In this document: in pieces, positions 42,359-50,253 of the stretch
How the letters are laid out: the number at the start of each line of letters is the position of its first letter
Position numbering within the stretch: the stretch's first letter is position 1
Assembly (NCBI RefSeq): GCF_001488575.1
Contig: NZ_LN831302.1
Coordinates: 868,001 to 932,000 of the forward strand
Length of the DNA: 64,000 bases
Direction of reading: 5' to 3'
Source: Halobacterium hubeiense
GTDB taxonomy: Archaea > Halobacteriota > Halobacteria > Halobacteriales > Halobacteriaceae
Made by a program: the position numbers and the translations under genes
Notes under the pieces: generated by a model
Told to the model about the DNA's origin: nothing
Databases searched by the model: none
The model's input: the letters and a program-made list of their open reading frames with translations, nothing else

Positions 42359-43105
42359 ATGGCGAGCATTCGCACCAAAACCGAGCTCGACCTCGACAGT
42401 CCGACGCTCGTCGAGGGACTGCCGGGCGTCGGCCTCGTCGGCAAAATCGCCACCGACCACCTCGTCGACGCCTTCGAGATGGAGTACGTCGCGAGCGTGG
42501 ACTGTCAGAACATCCCCCGCGTCTCCGTCTACGAGGCGGACGCCCGCGACGTCCTCCCGCCCGTCCGGCTGTACGCCGACGAGCAGCGGGACCTGCTCGC
42601 GCTCCAGTCGGACGTGCCGCTGGCCCGCGACACCGGCGGCGAGTTCGCGGACTGCGTCACCGAGTGGGTCGCGGACAACGACGCCACGCCGCTGTACCTC
42701 AGCGGCCTCCCGATGCAGAACCTCGACCGCTCGACCGCCCCCGAGGTGTTCGGCATCGCCAGTGGCGACGCCGCGGCCCGCCTCGACGCCCACGATATCG
42801 ACACGCCGCCCGAGCGCGGCCTCGTCAGCGGTCCGACGGGCGCGCTCATCAACCGGGCGGCCGAGAGCGGCACCGACGCCGTCGGCCTCGTCGTGGAGTC
42901 CGACCCGCAGTTCCCCGACCCCGCGGCCGCGAAGCAGCTCATCGACGACGCCATCGAGCCGCTGGCCGGCGTCGACGTCCCCACGGAGAAGCTCGTCGAG
43001 GAAGCCGAGGAGATTCGCGAGCAGAAGAAGCGCCTCGCCCAGCGCATGCAGGAAGCCGAAGAGAACGAGTCCACGCAGGCGCGCCCGATGCGGATGTTCC
43101 AGTAG
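42359..43105 (+). CDS. PAC2-family proteasome assembly chaperone-like protein
   Basis: Encodes 248 residues. The PAC2 pattern LVEGLPGVGLVGKIATDHLV, with PTGALINRAAESGTDAVGLVVES later, is unmistakable, and the C-terminus ends in a charged helix (EEAEEIREQKKRLAQRM). Relatives help assemble 20S proteasomes or act as general adaptors; archaeal copies carry an HbYX-like or other C-terminus, and this one ends MRMFQ, so the classical proteasome-docking motif is absent. Divergent from the NSUN gene. Confidence 0.9.
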   Translation: MASIRTKTELDLDSPTLVEGLPGVGLVGKIATDHLVDAFEMEYVASVDCQNIPRVSVYEADARDVLPPVRLYADEQRDLLALQSDVPLARDTGGEFADCVTEWVADNDATPLYLSGLPMQNLDRSTAPEVFGIASGDAAARLDAHDIDTPPERGLVSGPTGALINRAAESGTDAVGLVVESDPQFPDPAAAKQLIDDAIEPLAGVDVPTEKLVEEAEEIREQKKRLAQRMQEAEENESTQARPMRMFQ

Positions 43106-43172
43106 TTTCCGCGGGCCGACACGTAGCGGCACCCTCAAGGCGCGCGCGACCGTCTAGGCGATAACGCTGCAG

Positions 43173-45467
43173 ATGGACTCCGACGACACACTCGCCGTGC
43201 TCTTCGTCGACGACGACGCCGCCCGCGCCGCCGACGCCGCCGCACGCCTCGAAGCCGCCGACTCGCGAATAGCCACGCGCACCGCGACCGCGGGCGGCGA
43301 CGCGCTCGCGGTCGTCGACGCCGGCGTCGACTGCGTCGTCAGCCGGTGGGCGATGGCGGGCGTCGACGGCGTCGAGTTCCTCGAAGCCGTCCGCGCCAGC
43401 CACCCCGACCTCCCGTTCGTCCTGTTCGCCGCCGACGCCGACGAGAGCGTCGCCAGCGACGCGGTCGCCGCCGGCGTCACCGAGTACGTCACCGACGGCC
43501 GCGACGCCGACCGGTTCGCGGACCTCGCGCGTCGCGTCCGCATCGCCGTCGAGCGCGCCGACGCCACCCGCGACGAGCGCGCTGACCGCGAACGCGTCCG
43601 CTGCGCCCTCGACGGCGCGCCCGACCCGATTCTGGTCGCCGCCGACGGCGCGTTCACGTACGCGAACGCCGCGGCCGCCGACCGCCTCGACGCCGCCGAC
43701 GCCGACTCGCTGGTCGGCACTGCCGTCGCGGCAGTCGAGGAACTCGACGACGCCACGACGTCCGCGTTCGACGCCGCCAGCGACCTCGACTCCGCGTGGC
43801 GGACTCTCCACACGCTCACCGGGGAGGCGTTCTCCGCCACGGTCACCACGCGCGTCATTCCGTGGGGGGACCGCACGGGCGTCGTCGCCATCGTCCGCGA
43901 CGCCGTCGGTGACGACACCCGCGAGCACACGCAAGCCCGGTACCGGGCGACGTTCGAGGGCGCGATGGACGCGATGGTCGTCGCGGACGACGACGGCCGC
44001 TACATCGACGCCAACGAGAGCGCCTGCGAGCTGTTCGGACTCTCGCGGGCCGAACTGCTCGGCCGCCGCGTCGCCGAGTTCGCGCCCGACGACTACGACT
44101 TCGACGACGCGTGGGCGGACTTCGAGACGAACGCCACCGACTCCGGGTCGTTTCCGCTCGTCCGCCCCGACGGCGAGCGCCGCCTCGTCGAGTACGCCGC
44201 CACCGCGAACGTCGTGCCCGGCGAACACCTCTCCGTGCTCCGGGACGTCACCGAGCGCACCCGCCTCCAGGAAGCGCTCCAGTCCGAACAGGCGGCGCTC
44301 CGCGAGATGTACCGCATCACCGCGGACCGCGAGGCCGACTTCGAGACGAAGCTCCGCGACCTCCTCGACCTCGGGTGCGACATCCTCGACGTCCCCCACG
44401 GCTTCCTCACCGAAATCGAGGACGGCACACAGCGCGTCGTCGAAGCGCGCGGCGACCACCCGCTGCTCCAGCCCGGCGACACTTGCCCGCTCTCGGACGC
44501 CTACTGCCGGAAGACTATCACCGAGGACGAACTGGTCACCGTCCAGAACGCGGTCGCGGAGGGGTGGAGCGACGACCCCGCCTTCGAGCGCTTCGGCCTC
44601 GGCTGTTACGCCGGCGCCCAGGTCGTCGTCGACGGCGAGACCTACGGCACGTTCTGCTTCGCGGACACCGACGCCCGCGAGGAGCCGTTCTCGGAGACCG
44701 AGCGCACGTTCGTCGAACTGATGGCGCGGTGGGCGAGCTACGAGATCGAACAGCGCCGCGCGACCGAGCGCCTCCGCCGGCAGAACGACCGACTGGAGGA
44801 GTTCGCGTCGATGGTCAGCCACGACCTCCGCAGCCCGCTGAACGTCGCGCGCGGCTTCCTCGACCTCGCCCGCGAGGACGGCGACCCCGAGCACTTCGAC
44901 CGCGCCAGCGACGCCCTCGACCGCATGGAGCGCATCGTCAGCGACGTCCTCTACCTCGCCCGCGAAGGCGAGGAAATCGGGGACGCCGAACCGGTCGCCC
45001 TCGGCGACGCAGTCGCTCGCTCGTGGGCGGCGGTCGCCGGCGACGACACCGCCGCCAGCCTCGCGGTCGCGGACGACCTCGGGGACGTCGTCGCCGACGA
45101 CGACCGCCTCTGCCAGCTCCTGGAGAACCTCTTCCGGAATGCTGTGGAACACGGTTCCACGGACCCTGCCTCGCAGGCTCGGCAGGATGCTGTGGAACAC
45201 GTCGGCCCCGACGTCACCGTCCGCGTCGTCCCGACTGAGGACGGCTTCGCGGTCGAGGACGACGGCCCCGGCCTCCCGTCGGGCGACCACAGCGACCTCT
45301 TCGAGCGCGGCGTCACCACCGAGGACGACGGCACCGGCTTCGGGCTCTACATCGTCCGCAAAATCGCGTCCGCCCACGGCTGGACCGTCGAAGCCACCGA
45401 CAGCGAGAGCGGGGGCGCGCGCTTCGAGTTTTCCGGCGTCGAACGCGGCGCGACCGCCACGCGGTAG
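43173..45467 (+). CDS. Multi-domain sensor histidine kinase (pseudo-REC, PAS, PAS, GAF, HisKA, HATPase)
   Basis: Encodes 764 residues. Residues about 8-125 look like a receiver domain (VLFVDDDAARAA), but the phosphoacceptor position reads VVSRWAMAG instead of VVSDYDMPG, and the conserved Thr and Lys are also missing, so it is probably a pseudo-receiver. A PAS-like region (about 145-245), a second PAS (about 255-370; RYIDANESACELFGLSRAELLG), GAF (about 390-525; FGLGCYAGAQVVVDGETYGTFCF), HisKA with His 550 (MVSHDLRSPLNVARGF) and HATPase (NLFRNAVEHG near 656, DDGPGLP, GTGFGLYIVRKIA) follow. No TM helix, so it senses intracellular signals. A 48-nt direct repeat expands the N-box region. No cognate response regulator is adjacent. 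Confidence 0.9.
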   Translation: MDSDDTLAVLFVDDDAARAADAAARLEAADSRIATRTATAGGDALAVVDAGVDCVVSRWAMAGVDGVEFLEAVRASHPDLPFVLFAADADESVASDAVAAGVTEYVTDGRDADRFADLARRVRIAVERADATRDERADRERVRCALDGAPDPILVAADGAFTYANAAAADRLDAADADSLVGTAVAAVEELDDATTSAFDAASDLDSAWRTLHTLTGEAFSATVTTRVIPWGDRTGVVAIVRDAVGDDTREHTQARYRATFEGAMDAMVVADDDGRYIDANESACELFGLSRAELLGRRVAEFAPDDYDFDDAWADFETNATDSGSFPLVRPDGERRLVEYAATANVVPGEHLSVLRDVTERTRLQEALQSEQAALREMYRITADREADFETKLRDLLDLGCDILDVPHGFLTEIEDGTQRVVEARGDHPLLQPGDTCPLSDAYCRKTITEDELVTVQNAVAEGWSDDPAFERFGLGCYAGAQVVVDGETYGTFCFADTDAREEPFSETERTFVELMARWASYEIEQRRATERLRRQNDRLEEFASMVSHDLRSPLNVARGFLDLAREDGDPEHFDRASDALDRMERIVSDVLYLAREGEEIGDAEPVALGDAVARSWAAVAGDDTAASLAVADDLGDVVADDDRLCQLLENLFRNAVEHGSTDPASQARQDAVEHVGPDVTVRVVPTEDGFAVEDDGPGLPSGDHSDLFERGVTTEDDGTGFGLYIVRKIASAHGWTVEATDSESGGARFEFSGVERGATATR
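45139..45201 (+). repeat. In-frame 48-nt direct repeat with two hairpins inside the kinase gene
   Basis: ATGCTGTGGAACACG occurs at 45139-45153 and 45187-45201. Between them are perfect stems GTGGAAC-ACG-GTTCCAC (45144-45160) and CCTGCC-TCGCAGGCTC-GGCAGG (45165-45186). The repeat adds 16 residues, giving NAVEHG followed again by DAVEHV. Confidence 0.85.
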
Positions 45468-45483
45468 CGTCGCTGTCGGTCAC

Positions 45484-45488
45484 TTTTT
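45484..45488 (+). terminator. T-run terminator after the histidine kinase
   Basis: Five T on the coding strand about 16 nt after the kinase stop. Confidence 0.4.
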
Positions 45489-45680
45489 CGACAGAAATGC
45501 ACCGACCGGGAGTGAGCAGTCCGGAGGACTGCGAACGCCGAAAGACGCTCTTGCGTCTTTCGGGATTTGAACCGTTGTGAGACGTTCCTGCTCGCTTTGC
45601 TGCGCGGGCTGCGACTCACAGGGTTCAGAATCCCTGTGTATTTCGTCTCGCTTCGCTCGACAGAAATGCACCGACCGGGA
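45488..45680 (-). repeat. Degenerate duplicate of the tRNA-Gly 3' end with hairpin insertion
   Basis: TCGACAGAAATGCACCGACCGGGA (24 nt in total; the first bases TCGACAGAAATGCACCGACC) occurs at 45488-45511 and again at 45657-45680, the second covering the true tRNA 3' end and trailer. In the outer copy a 49-nt segment (45512-45560) interrupts the T-stem, flanked by the 5-nt duplication CGGGA (45507-45511 and 45561-45565), after which T-arm sequence CGGGATTTGAACC resumes (45561-45573). Hairpins inside: GCAGTCC-GGA-GGACTGC (45516-45532) and an 11-bp stem 45538-45563. Confidence 0.8.
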
Positions 45681-45738
45681 TTTGAACCCGGGCCATGAGC
45701 TTGGAAGGCTCAGGTCCTAGCCACTAGACCATCGGTGC
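45668..45738 (-). tRNA. tRNA-Gly (anticodon TCC)
   Basis: A 71-nt cloverleaf on the minus strand. Acceptor strands GCACCGA (from 45738 inward) and TCGGTGC pair fully; the anticodon stem TGAGC/GCTCA encloses the loop CTTCCAA, so the anticodon is TCC (reads GGA, and GGG by wobble). The T-arm CCGGG-TTCAAAT-CCCGG is perfect. No intron and no encoded CCA (ATT follows). Partial copies of both ends flank the gene. Confidence 0.95.
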
Positions 45739-45798
45739 GCTGCGCTTCGCTTGCGCACCGTGGCTCGCAAAACCTTCGGTTTTGCTCACCATCGGTGC
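45728..45798. repeat. Inverted and direct partial copies of the tRNA-Gly 5' end
   Basis: ACCATCGGTGC (tRNA 5' end, plus-strand view) is at 45728-45738 and again, direct, at 45788-45798. Between them is GGTGCGC-12 nt-GCGCACC (45734-45759; loop TGCGCTTCGCTT) and GCAAAACC-TTC-GGTTTTGC (45767-45785), whose arm GGTTTTGC falls at the expected TATA position for the tRNA promoter. Confidence 0.75.
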
Positions 45799-45832
45799 TC
45801 ACGTGCCAGTTTCCCCCGGTCGCTTAAGGGCG

Positions 45833-46459
45833 TTACTCTTCGCCGTGGACGACGGCGTAGCAGTTCCCGCTGGCGGTGAACGTCTCTCCGACGGCGAGCG
45901 CGCTCGCTCGGAGGTCCGCGCGGAACTCGTCGGGGTCGTAGACGTGGTAGAACCGGGGGACCGTCTCGCCGCCGGGGAGCGTCCAGTCCACGGTCGTGTC
46001 GAAGCCCTCGGTCCGGTCGAACTTGTCGTGAGTGGTGCTCCACGCGCTCACGAGGGCGTCCCCGTCCACGGTGAGCACGCGCGCGAGTTCGTCGAGGCTG
46101 GCGACGCGCGCGTCCCGGTCGGGGAGGTGGTGGATGGTCGCGACGTACACCGCGAGGTCCGCGACATTTGCGGCGAGCGGGAGGCGCTCGGCGTCGCCGG
46201 CGACGAGGGCCGCGTCGAAGCCGCGGTCGGTGGCGCGGTCGCGGGCTTCACGGAGGAGGCCGCGGCTGGCGTCCACGCCGATTGCGCGGTCGGCGTTCGC
46301 GGCGAGCAGTTCGGTGTGGCGGCCGTTCCCGCAGCCGACGTCGACGGCGACGGCGCCGGTGCGGTCCGCGAGGAACTCCTCGATTTCCGGCCACGGGTAC
46401 TCGCGGGTCTTCGAGAAGTGCTCGGCGATGCGGTCGTACGTGTAGTGGACGTCAGTCAC
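45833..46459 (-). CDS. Class I SAM-dependent methyltransferase (Trm9/UbiE-like)
   Basis: Encodes 208 residues from GTG 46459. HYTYDRIAEHFSKTREYPWPEIEEFL precedes the SAM motif VAVDVGCGNGRHTELLA; VIGVDASRGLL-like RAIGVDASRGLLREAR, ADLAVYVATIHHLP and GDALVSAWS follow. The HFSKTR...PW start and IHHLP resemble the tRNA wobble-uridine methyltransferase Trm9/ALKBH8 group, so a tRNA substrate is plausible though unproven. It begins 5 nt after the stop of the TadC-like gene on the same strand, so may be cotranscribed with the pilus genes. It ends about 95 nt from the tRNA-Gly 5' end. Confidence 0.8.
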   Translation of the reverse strand: MTDVHYTYDRIAEHFSKTREYPWPEIEEFLADRTGAVAVDVGCGNGRHTELLAANADRAIGVDASRGLLREARDRATDRGFDAALVAGDAERLPLAANVADLAVYVATIHHLPDRDARVASLDELARVLTVDGDALVSAWSTTHDKFDRTEGFDTTVDWTLPGGETVPRFYHVYDPDEFRADLRASALAVGETFTASGNCYAVVHGEE

Positions 46460-46464
46460 GAGAG

Positions 46465-48570
46465 TCACCCGAGGACGAGGAACGTGCCGTACGCGATGGC
46501 GAGCATCAGCGTGGCGTGTTTCGCGCCGGCTTTCACGCTCCCCTGTCCCATCTGTCCGGCGACCAGCCCCGAGCAGACCGCCTGCACGAGGCCCGTGTGG
46601 AAGAACACCAGACTGTACGAGTCCTTCGTCGCCTGCGTGAGGTTGGCGGTCCGCGAGAACGCGCCCGAACTCCCGCCCGCGGGGAGCTGGCCGGCCGGCG
46701 CCGTCGTCTCCACGACGGGGATGTTCGGGATGAAGATGACGTCGAGCGCGACGATGATGGCGAGGAACACGAAGAAGGCGATGTAGATGACGACGAGGTA
46801 CGTCAGCAGTTCGCTGCGGCGGTCGCGTTCGAGGCGCCGCGTCGCCTTCGCCTCGTTGGCGGCGATGCGCAACACGGGGCCGAGGTCGCCGCTGGCCCGC
46901 ATCGCGTTCGTCGTCAGCGTCACGACCCGGGAGATGGCGGGCGTGGCGGTGCGGTCGCGGAACCGGCCGAGCGCGTGCTCGATGCGCGCGCCCCACTGCA
47001 CGTCCGCCCACGTGCGTTCCAGTTCCGTGGTGAGCGCGCCGAGGTCGCTGCCGACGACGCGCCCGAAGCTCTGGACGACCGGCATCCCCGCCTCGTTCGT
47101 GGACGCGAACCGGTCGAGGAAGTCCGGCACGCCCGCCTCGATGGCTTTCACGCGGCGCCGGTGGAGCTCGTACGCGACCGTGAACGTCCCGAGCACGAAC
47201 AGCGTCGCGTGCACGAGCGGGTCGTCGTACGCGGTGAGGTCGGTGACGCCCGCCGACGCGAGCGGCCACCACTGGACGAGCAGGTAGAGCGCGGCGAGCG
47301 GCACGGTCGCGTACAGCAGCACCGTCGGGGACTCGCGCACGACCGACACGGGGTTGCGCAGCCGGTAGAGTATCGGCCGCAGCGCCTCGTAGGTGGCGAG
47401 GCGCTCGCGGTTCTGTTCGGTGGCCGCACCGGCCGTCTGGCCGCCGTCCGCGCGCGCCGCTCGCTGGGGGATGGACTGGAAGCGCGTCCCCGCCTCCGAG
47501 CCCTCGTCGCCGGTGACCTCGCCGCCGGTCGCGGTCCCCGTGATGCTGTCGAGGTAGACGACGAACCCTACGGTCGCCATCGGAATCAGCAGGTACGCGG
47601 TGAACTGCAGGAACGTCAGCGTGTCCGCGAGCGTGAGCCCGACGACGACGAGGATGGTGATGAGGAACAGCGGCCCGGCGACCAGCAGCGTGACGTACGC
47701 CTCCGCGAGCGTCGCGAGCAGTTCGAGGAACTGCTCCTGCTGGGCTTCGGCTTCCTCGGCGTAGTAGTCGTACTGGCGCTTCAGGAACCCCGGGAGGTCG
47801 CGGCCGCTCTGGAGGACGCTCGTGAGGTTCTCCGAGAACTCCGCGAGCTCCTCGCTGGGCGTGCGCTGGCCGAGCCGGCCGAGCGCGCGGAGGATGTCGG
47901 CGCCGTACATGTCCACGTCCTTGACGGCGACCGCCATCTCCTCGGCGCTCTCCCCGTAGACCTCGCGGTTGCGCGAGAGAATCCGCAGCACCTCGGGGAG
48001 CGCCATTCCGCTGCGGGAGAGCGCGTACAGGAACGCGACTGTGCGCTCCATCGACGCGTCGATGCGGCGCTCGCGCTCGCCCGCCCGGTAGCTCGGCATC
48101 GTCCACCGGGACTGGTAGGCGGCGTACGCCGCGAGCACGCCCAGCGTCGCGCCCGACGCGAGGAAGAGCGCGAACAGTTCGCCGCCGGAGAAGCCGCTGA
48201 CACTCTCCACGAACAGCCCCTGTACGGCCGCGGGGAACTGCGACTGGAGGCTCTCGGACGCGCTCCCGAGGAACACGAGCACGCTCGCGACGAGGTAGAC
48301 GCCGAGGATGCTGCCCGCGAGCGCGCCGACGGTCGCGTAGAGGAACGTCCGCGAGGCGTACACGCGGTACGTCTGCGGGACGTGGGCGCCCTGTAGCGCG
48401 GCGACCTGTCCGGGGTTGGCGTCTCGGCGCCGCCGCGCGAACCCGCCGAACGCCGCCAGCGACAGCCGGGAGACGAGCCGGTCTATCGGGGCGAACACCG
48501 GCGCCGCCGCGAGCGCGAACAGGACCGCCAGCACCGCGACCAGCGGCGCGAAGACCAGCGGCGACGCCAT
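46465..48570 (-). CDS. Type II/IV pilus assembly membrane protein (TadC/PilC-like)
   Basis: Encodes 701 residues with two tandem T2SF/TadC-type units: helices near 10-25, 75-100, 118-150, a cytosolic helical domain with FLYALSRSGMALPEVLRILSRNREVYG, helices near 295-345, then a second copy with FLDRFASTNEAGMPVVQSFGRVVG and three final helices (to 701). This duplicated form is normal for archaeal pilus/archaellum platform proteins. It anchors the assembly ATPase encoded immediately upstream; ATG 48570 is one base after the ATPase stop. No pilin genes lie next to it. Confidence 0.92.
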   Translation of the reverse strand: MASPLVFAPLVAVLAVLFALAAAPVFAPIDRLVSRLSLAAFGGFARRRRDANPGQVAALQGAHVPQTYRVYASRTFLYATVGALAGSILGVYLVASVLVFLGSASESLQSQFPAAVQGLFVESVSGFSGGELFALFLASGATLGVLAAYAAYQSRWTMPSYRAGERERRIDASMERTVAFLYALSRSGMALPEVLRILSRNREVYGESAEEMAVAVKDVDMYGADILRALGRLGQRTPSEELAEFSENLTSVLQSGRDLPGFLKRQYDYYAEEAEAQQEQFLELLATLAEAYVTLLVAGPLFLITILVVVGLTLADTLTFLQFTAYLLIPMATVGFVVYLDSITGTATGGEVTGDEGSEAGTRFQSIPQRAARADGGQTAGAATEQNRERLATYEALRPILYRLRNPVSVVRESPTVLLYATVPLAALYLLVQWWPLASAGVTDLTAYDDPLVHATLFVLGTFTVAYELHRRRVKAIEAGVPDFLDRFASTNEAGMPVVQSFGRVVGSDLGALTTELERTWADVQWGARIEHALGRFRDRTATPAISRVVTLTTNAMRASGDLGPVLRIAANEAKATRRLERDRRSELLTYLVVIYIAFFVFLAIIVALDVIFIPNIPVVETTAPAGQLPAGGSSGAFSRTANLTQATKDSYSLVFFHTGLVQAVCSGLVAGQMGQGSVKAGAKHATLMLAIAYGTFLVLG

Positions 48571-48571
48571 G

Positions 48572-50221
48572 CTACTCGCCGACACCCGGCGCGTTCACGA
48601 CGACGTCCTCCTCGAGCTCCGAGCGCACGCGCTCGACGACCCGTTCGGGGTTCGCGTAGTACTCGTTGACGACGGCCGTGAACTGGCGGTAGTCGGTGAC
48701 GTCCTTCTGCGTGAGGTACTGGAGGACGCGCTTGCGGTTCCGCAGCTCGCGCAACAGCTCGCCCCGCGACCAGCCGCGCTCGTCGCGAATCTCGTCGAGG
48801 ACGACCGAGTCCCGCTGCTCGAAGTCGTCGTTGCCGGGGTTCCACTCGAACGCCGTCGAGTAGTCGAGGTCGCCGGTGCGCTGGTCGATGCCCTCGATTT
48901 CCGCGATGACGCGGTTCCGGCGGACGCGCTCGCCGCCGACGTGCGTGAGCGTCTGCACGCAGAGCACGTCGAGGCTCTGAATCATCGCCCGCGGGACGTT
49001 GATGGGCTCGTTCTCTAGCCGATTGATGACCGTCTGCACGCTGTCGGCGTGCATCGTCGAGTACGTCGTGTGGCCGGTGTTCATCGCCTGGAACAGCGTC
49101 ATCGCCTCGTCGCCGCGCACCTCGCCGACGATGATGTATTCGGGGCGGTGCCGGAGCGCCGACCGGAGCAGGTCGTACATCGTGATGTCCTCGCCTTCAC
49201 CGATTGACTCCCGCGTGACCGACGACAGCCAGTTCTCGTGGAACAGCGTCAGCTCGCGGGTGTCCTCGATGGTGAGCACTTTCGAGCGCGGCGGCACGAA
49301 CATCGAGATGGCGTTCATCGACGTGGTCTTCCCGGACGCGGTGCCGCCCGCGAACAGCAGGCTCTTGTTGGACTCGATGGCGAGCCAGAGGTACGCCATC
49401 TGGTCGAGGTCGAACGTGTTGTAGTCCACGAGCGTCGCGGGCGTGAACGGGTCCTCGCTGTACTTCCGAATCGTGAACGCCGACCCGCGGGGCGTGACCT
49501 CCTCGCCGAGCGCGAGCTCCGCGCGGGAGCCGTCCGGGAGCGTCGTCTCCGTCACGGGGTCGCCGATGGAGATGTGGCGGCCGGACTGCTGGGCGAGCCG
49601 CACCACGAAGCCGTCCAGTTCCTCCTGCTCGTAGGAGACGTTCGTCTCGACGTCCGTGTACTGGTCGTGGTAGACGAACAGCGGCACCTCGTAGCCGTCA
49701 CAGGAGATGTCCTCGATGTGGGGGTCACGCATCACCGGGTCGAGCTTCTCGAACCCCTCGAAGGTGCGGTGGAGGTAGTAGAACAGCCGGTAGAAGGCGT
49801 TCGGGTCCACGTCGATGCCGTACTCCTCGATGAGCCGCTTCATCTGCCGCTTCAGCACGGCCTCGGGGTCGTCGGGCTCGTACTCGGCGTCGTAGATGAG
49901 CGCGTCCCGGATGTCGTCGTACAGCGTCTCCAGCAGGTCCCGCTCGAAGTCGTCGAGCCCGGGTTCGACGACGTGGTAGCGGTACTCGTCGTTGTCGGCG
50001 TCGTGGCCGACGTAGACGAACGCGTAGGGCGCGTGCACCCAGTAGCGGTCGACCTCCTCGTAGCCGTCGAGGCCATCGAACTCCACGAGCGGCCCGTGGG
50101 CGGCGGGGTCGTACTCGACGAGTTCGACCGTGGAGCCGCGGACGACGTCGACGACGCGCTCGGCGCGCTCTCGGAGAGTCTCGAACTGTCGTTCGAAGTC
50201 CGCGAGGAAGTCGGCGGGCAT
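48572..50221 (-). CDS. Type II/IV secretion system ATPase (TadA/PilB/VirB11-like)
   Basis: Encodes 549 residues. N-terminal domain of about 160 residues, then the ATPase core: DPHIEDISCDGYEVPLFVYH, GSAFTIRKYSEDPFTP, Walker A LLFAGGTASGKTTSMNAIS, Asp box VLTIEDTRELTL, Walker B RPEYIIVGEVRGDEAMTLF and the His box MNTGHTTYSTMHADS. A hexameric motor for adhesion pili or a related surface filament. With the TadC-like gene it forms a two-gene core operon. Confidence 0.95.
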   Translation of the reverse strand: MPADFLADFERQFETLRERAERVVDVVRGSTVELVEYDPAAHGPLVEFDGLDGYEEVDRYWVHAPYAFVYVGHDADNDEYRYHVVEPGLDDFERDLLETLYDDIRDALIYDAEYEPDDPEAVLKRQMKRLIEEYGIDVDPNAFYRLFYYLHRTFEGFEKLDPVMRDPHIEDISCDGYEVPLFVYHDQYTDVETNVSYEQEELDGFVVRLAQQSGRHISIGDPVTETTLPDGSRAELALGEEVTPRGSAFTIRKYSEDPFTPATLVDYNTFDLDQMAYLWLAIESNKSLLFAGGTASGKTTSMNAISMFVPPRSKVLTIEDTRELTLFHENWLSSVTRESIGEGEDITMYDLLRSALRHRPEYIIVGEVRGDEAMTLFQAMNTGHTTYSTMHADSVQTVINRLENEPINVPRAMIQSLDVLCVQTLTHVGGERVRRNRVIAEIEGIDQRTGDLDYSTAFEWNPGNDDFEQRDSVVLDEIRDERGWSRGELLRELRNRKRVLQYLTQKDVTDYRQFTAVVNEYYANPERVVERVRSELEEDVVVNAPGVGE

Positions 50222-50253
50222 CGATTACTACCTCCACGTTCGCCCGCGTCACC

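Noticed and set aside
45347-45671. Short minus-strand frames after the histidine kinase
   Set aside because: They run through the hairpins and the tRNA-Gly copies and have no protein-like composition.
45488-45798. An integrated mobile element at tRNA-Gly
   Set aside because: Repeats of the tRNA ends are present, but the enclosed DNA is too short and there is no integrase or cargo gene in the window. At most a scar.
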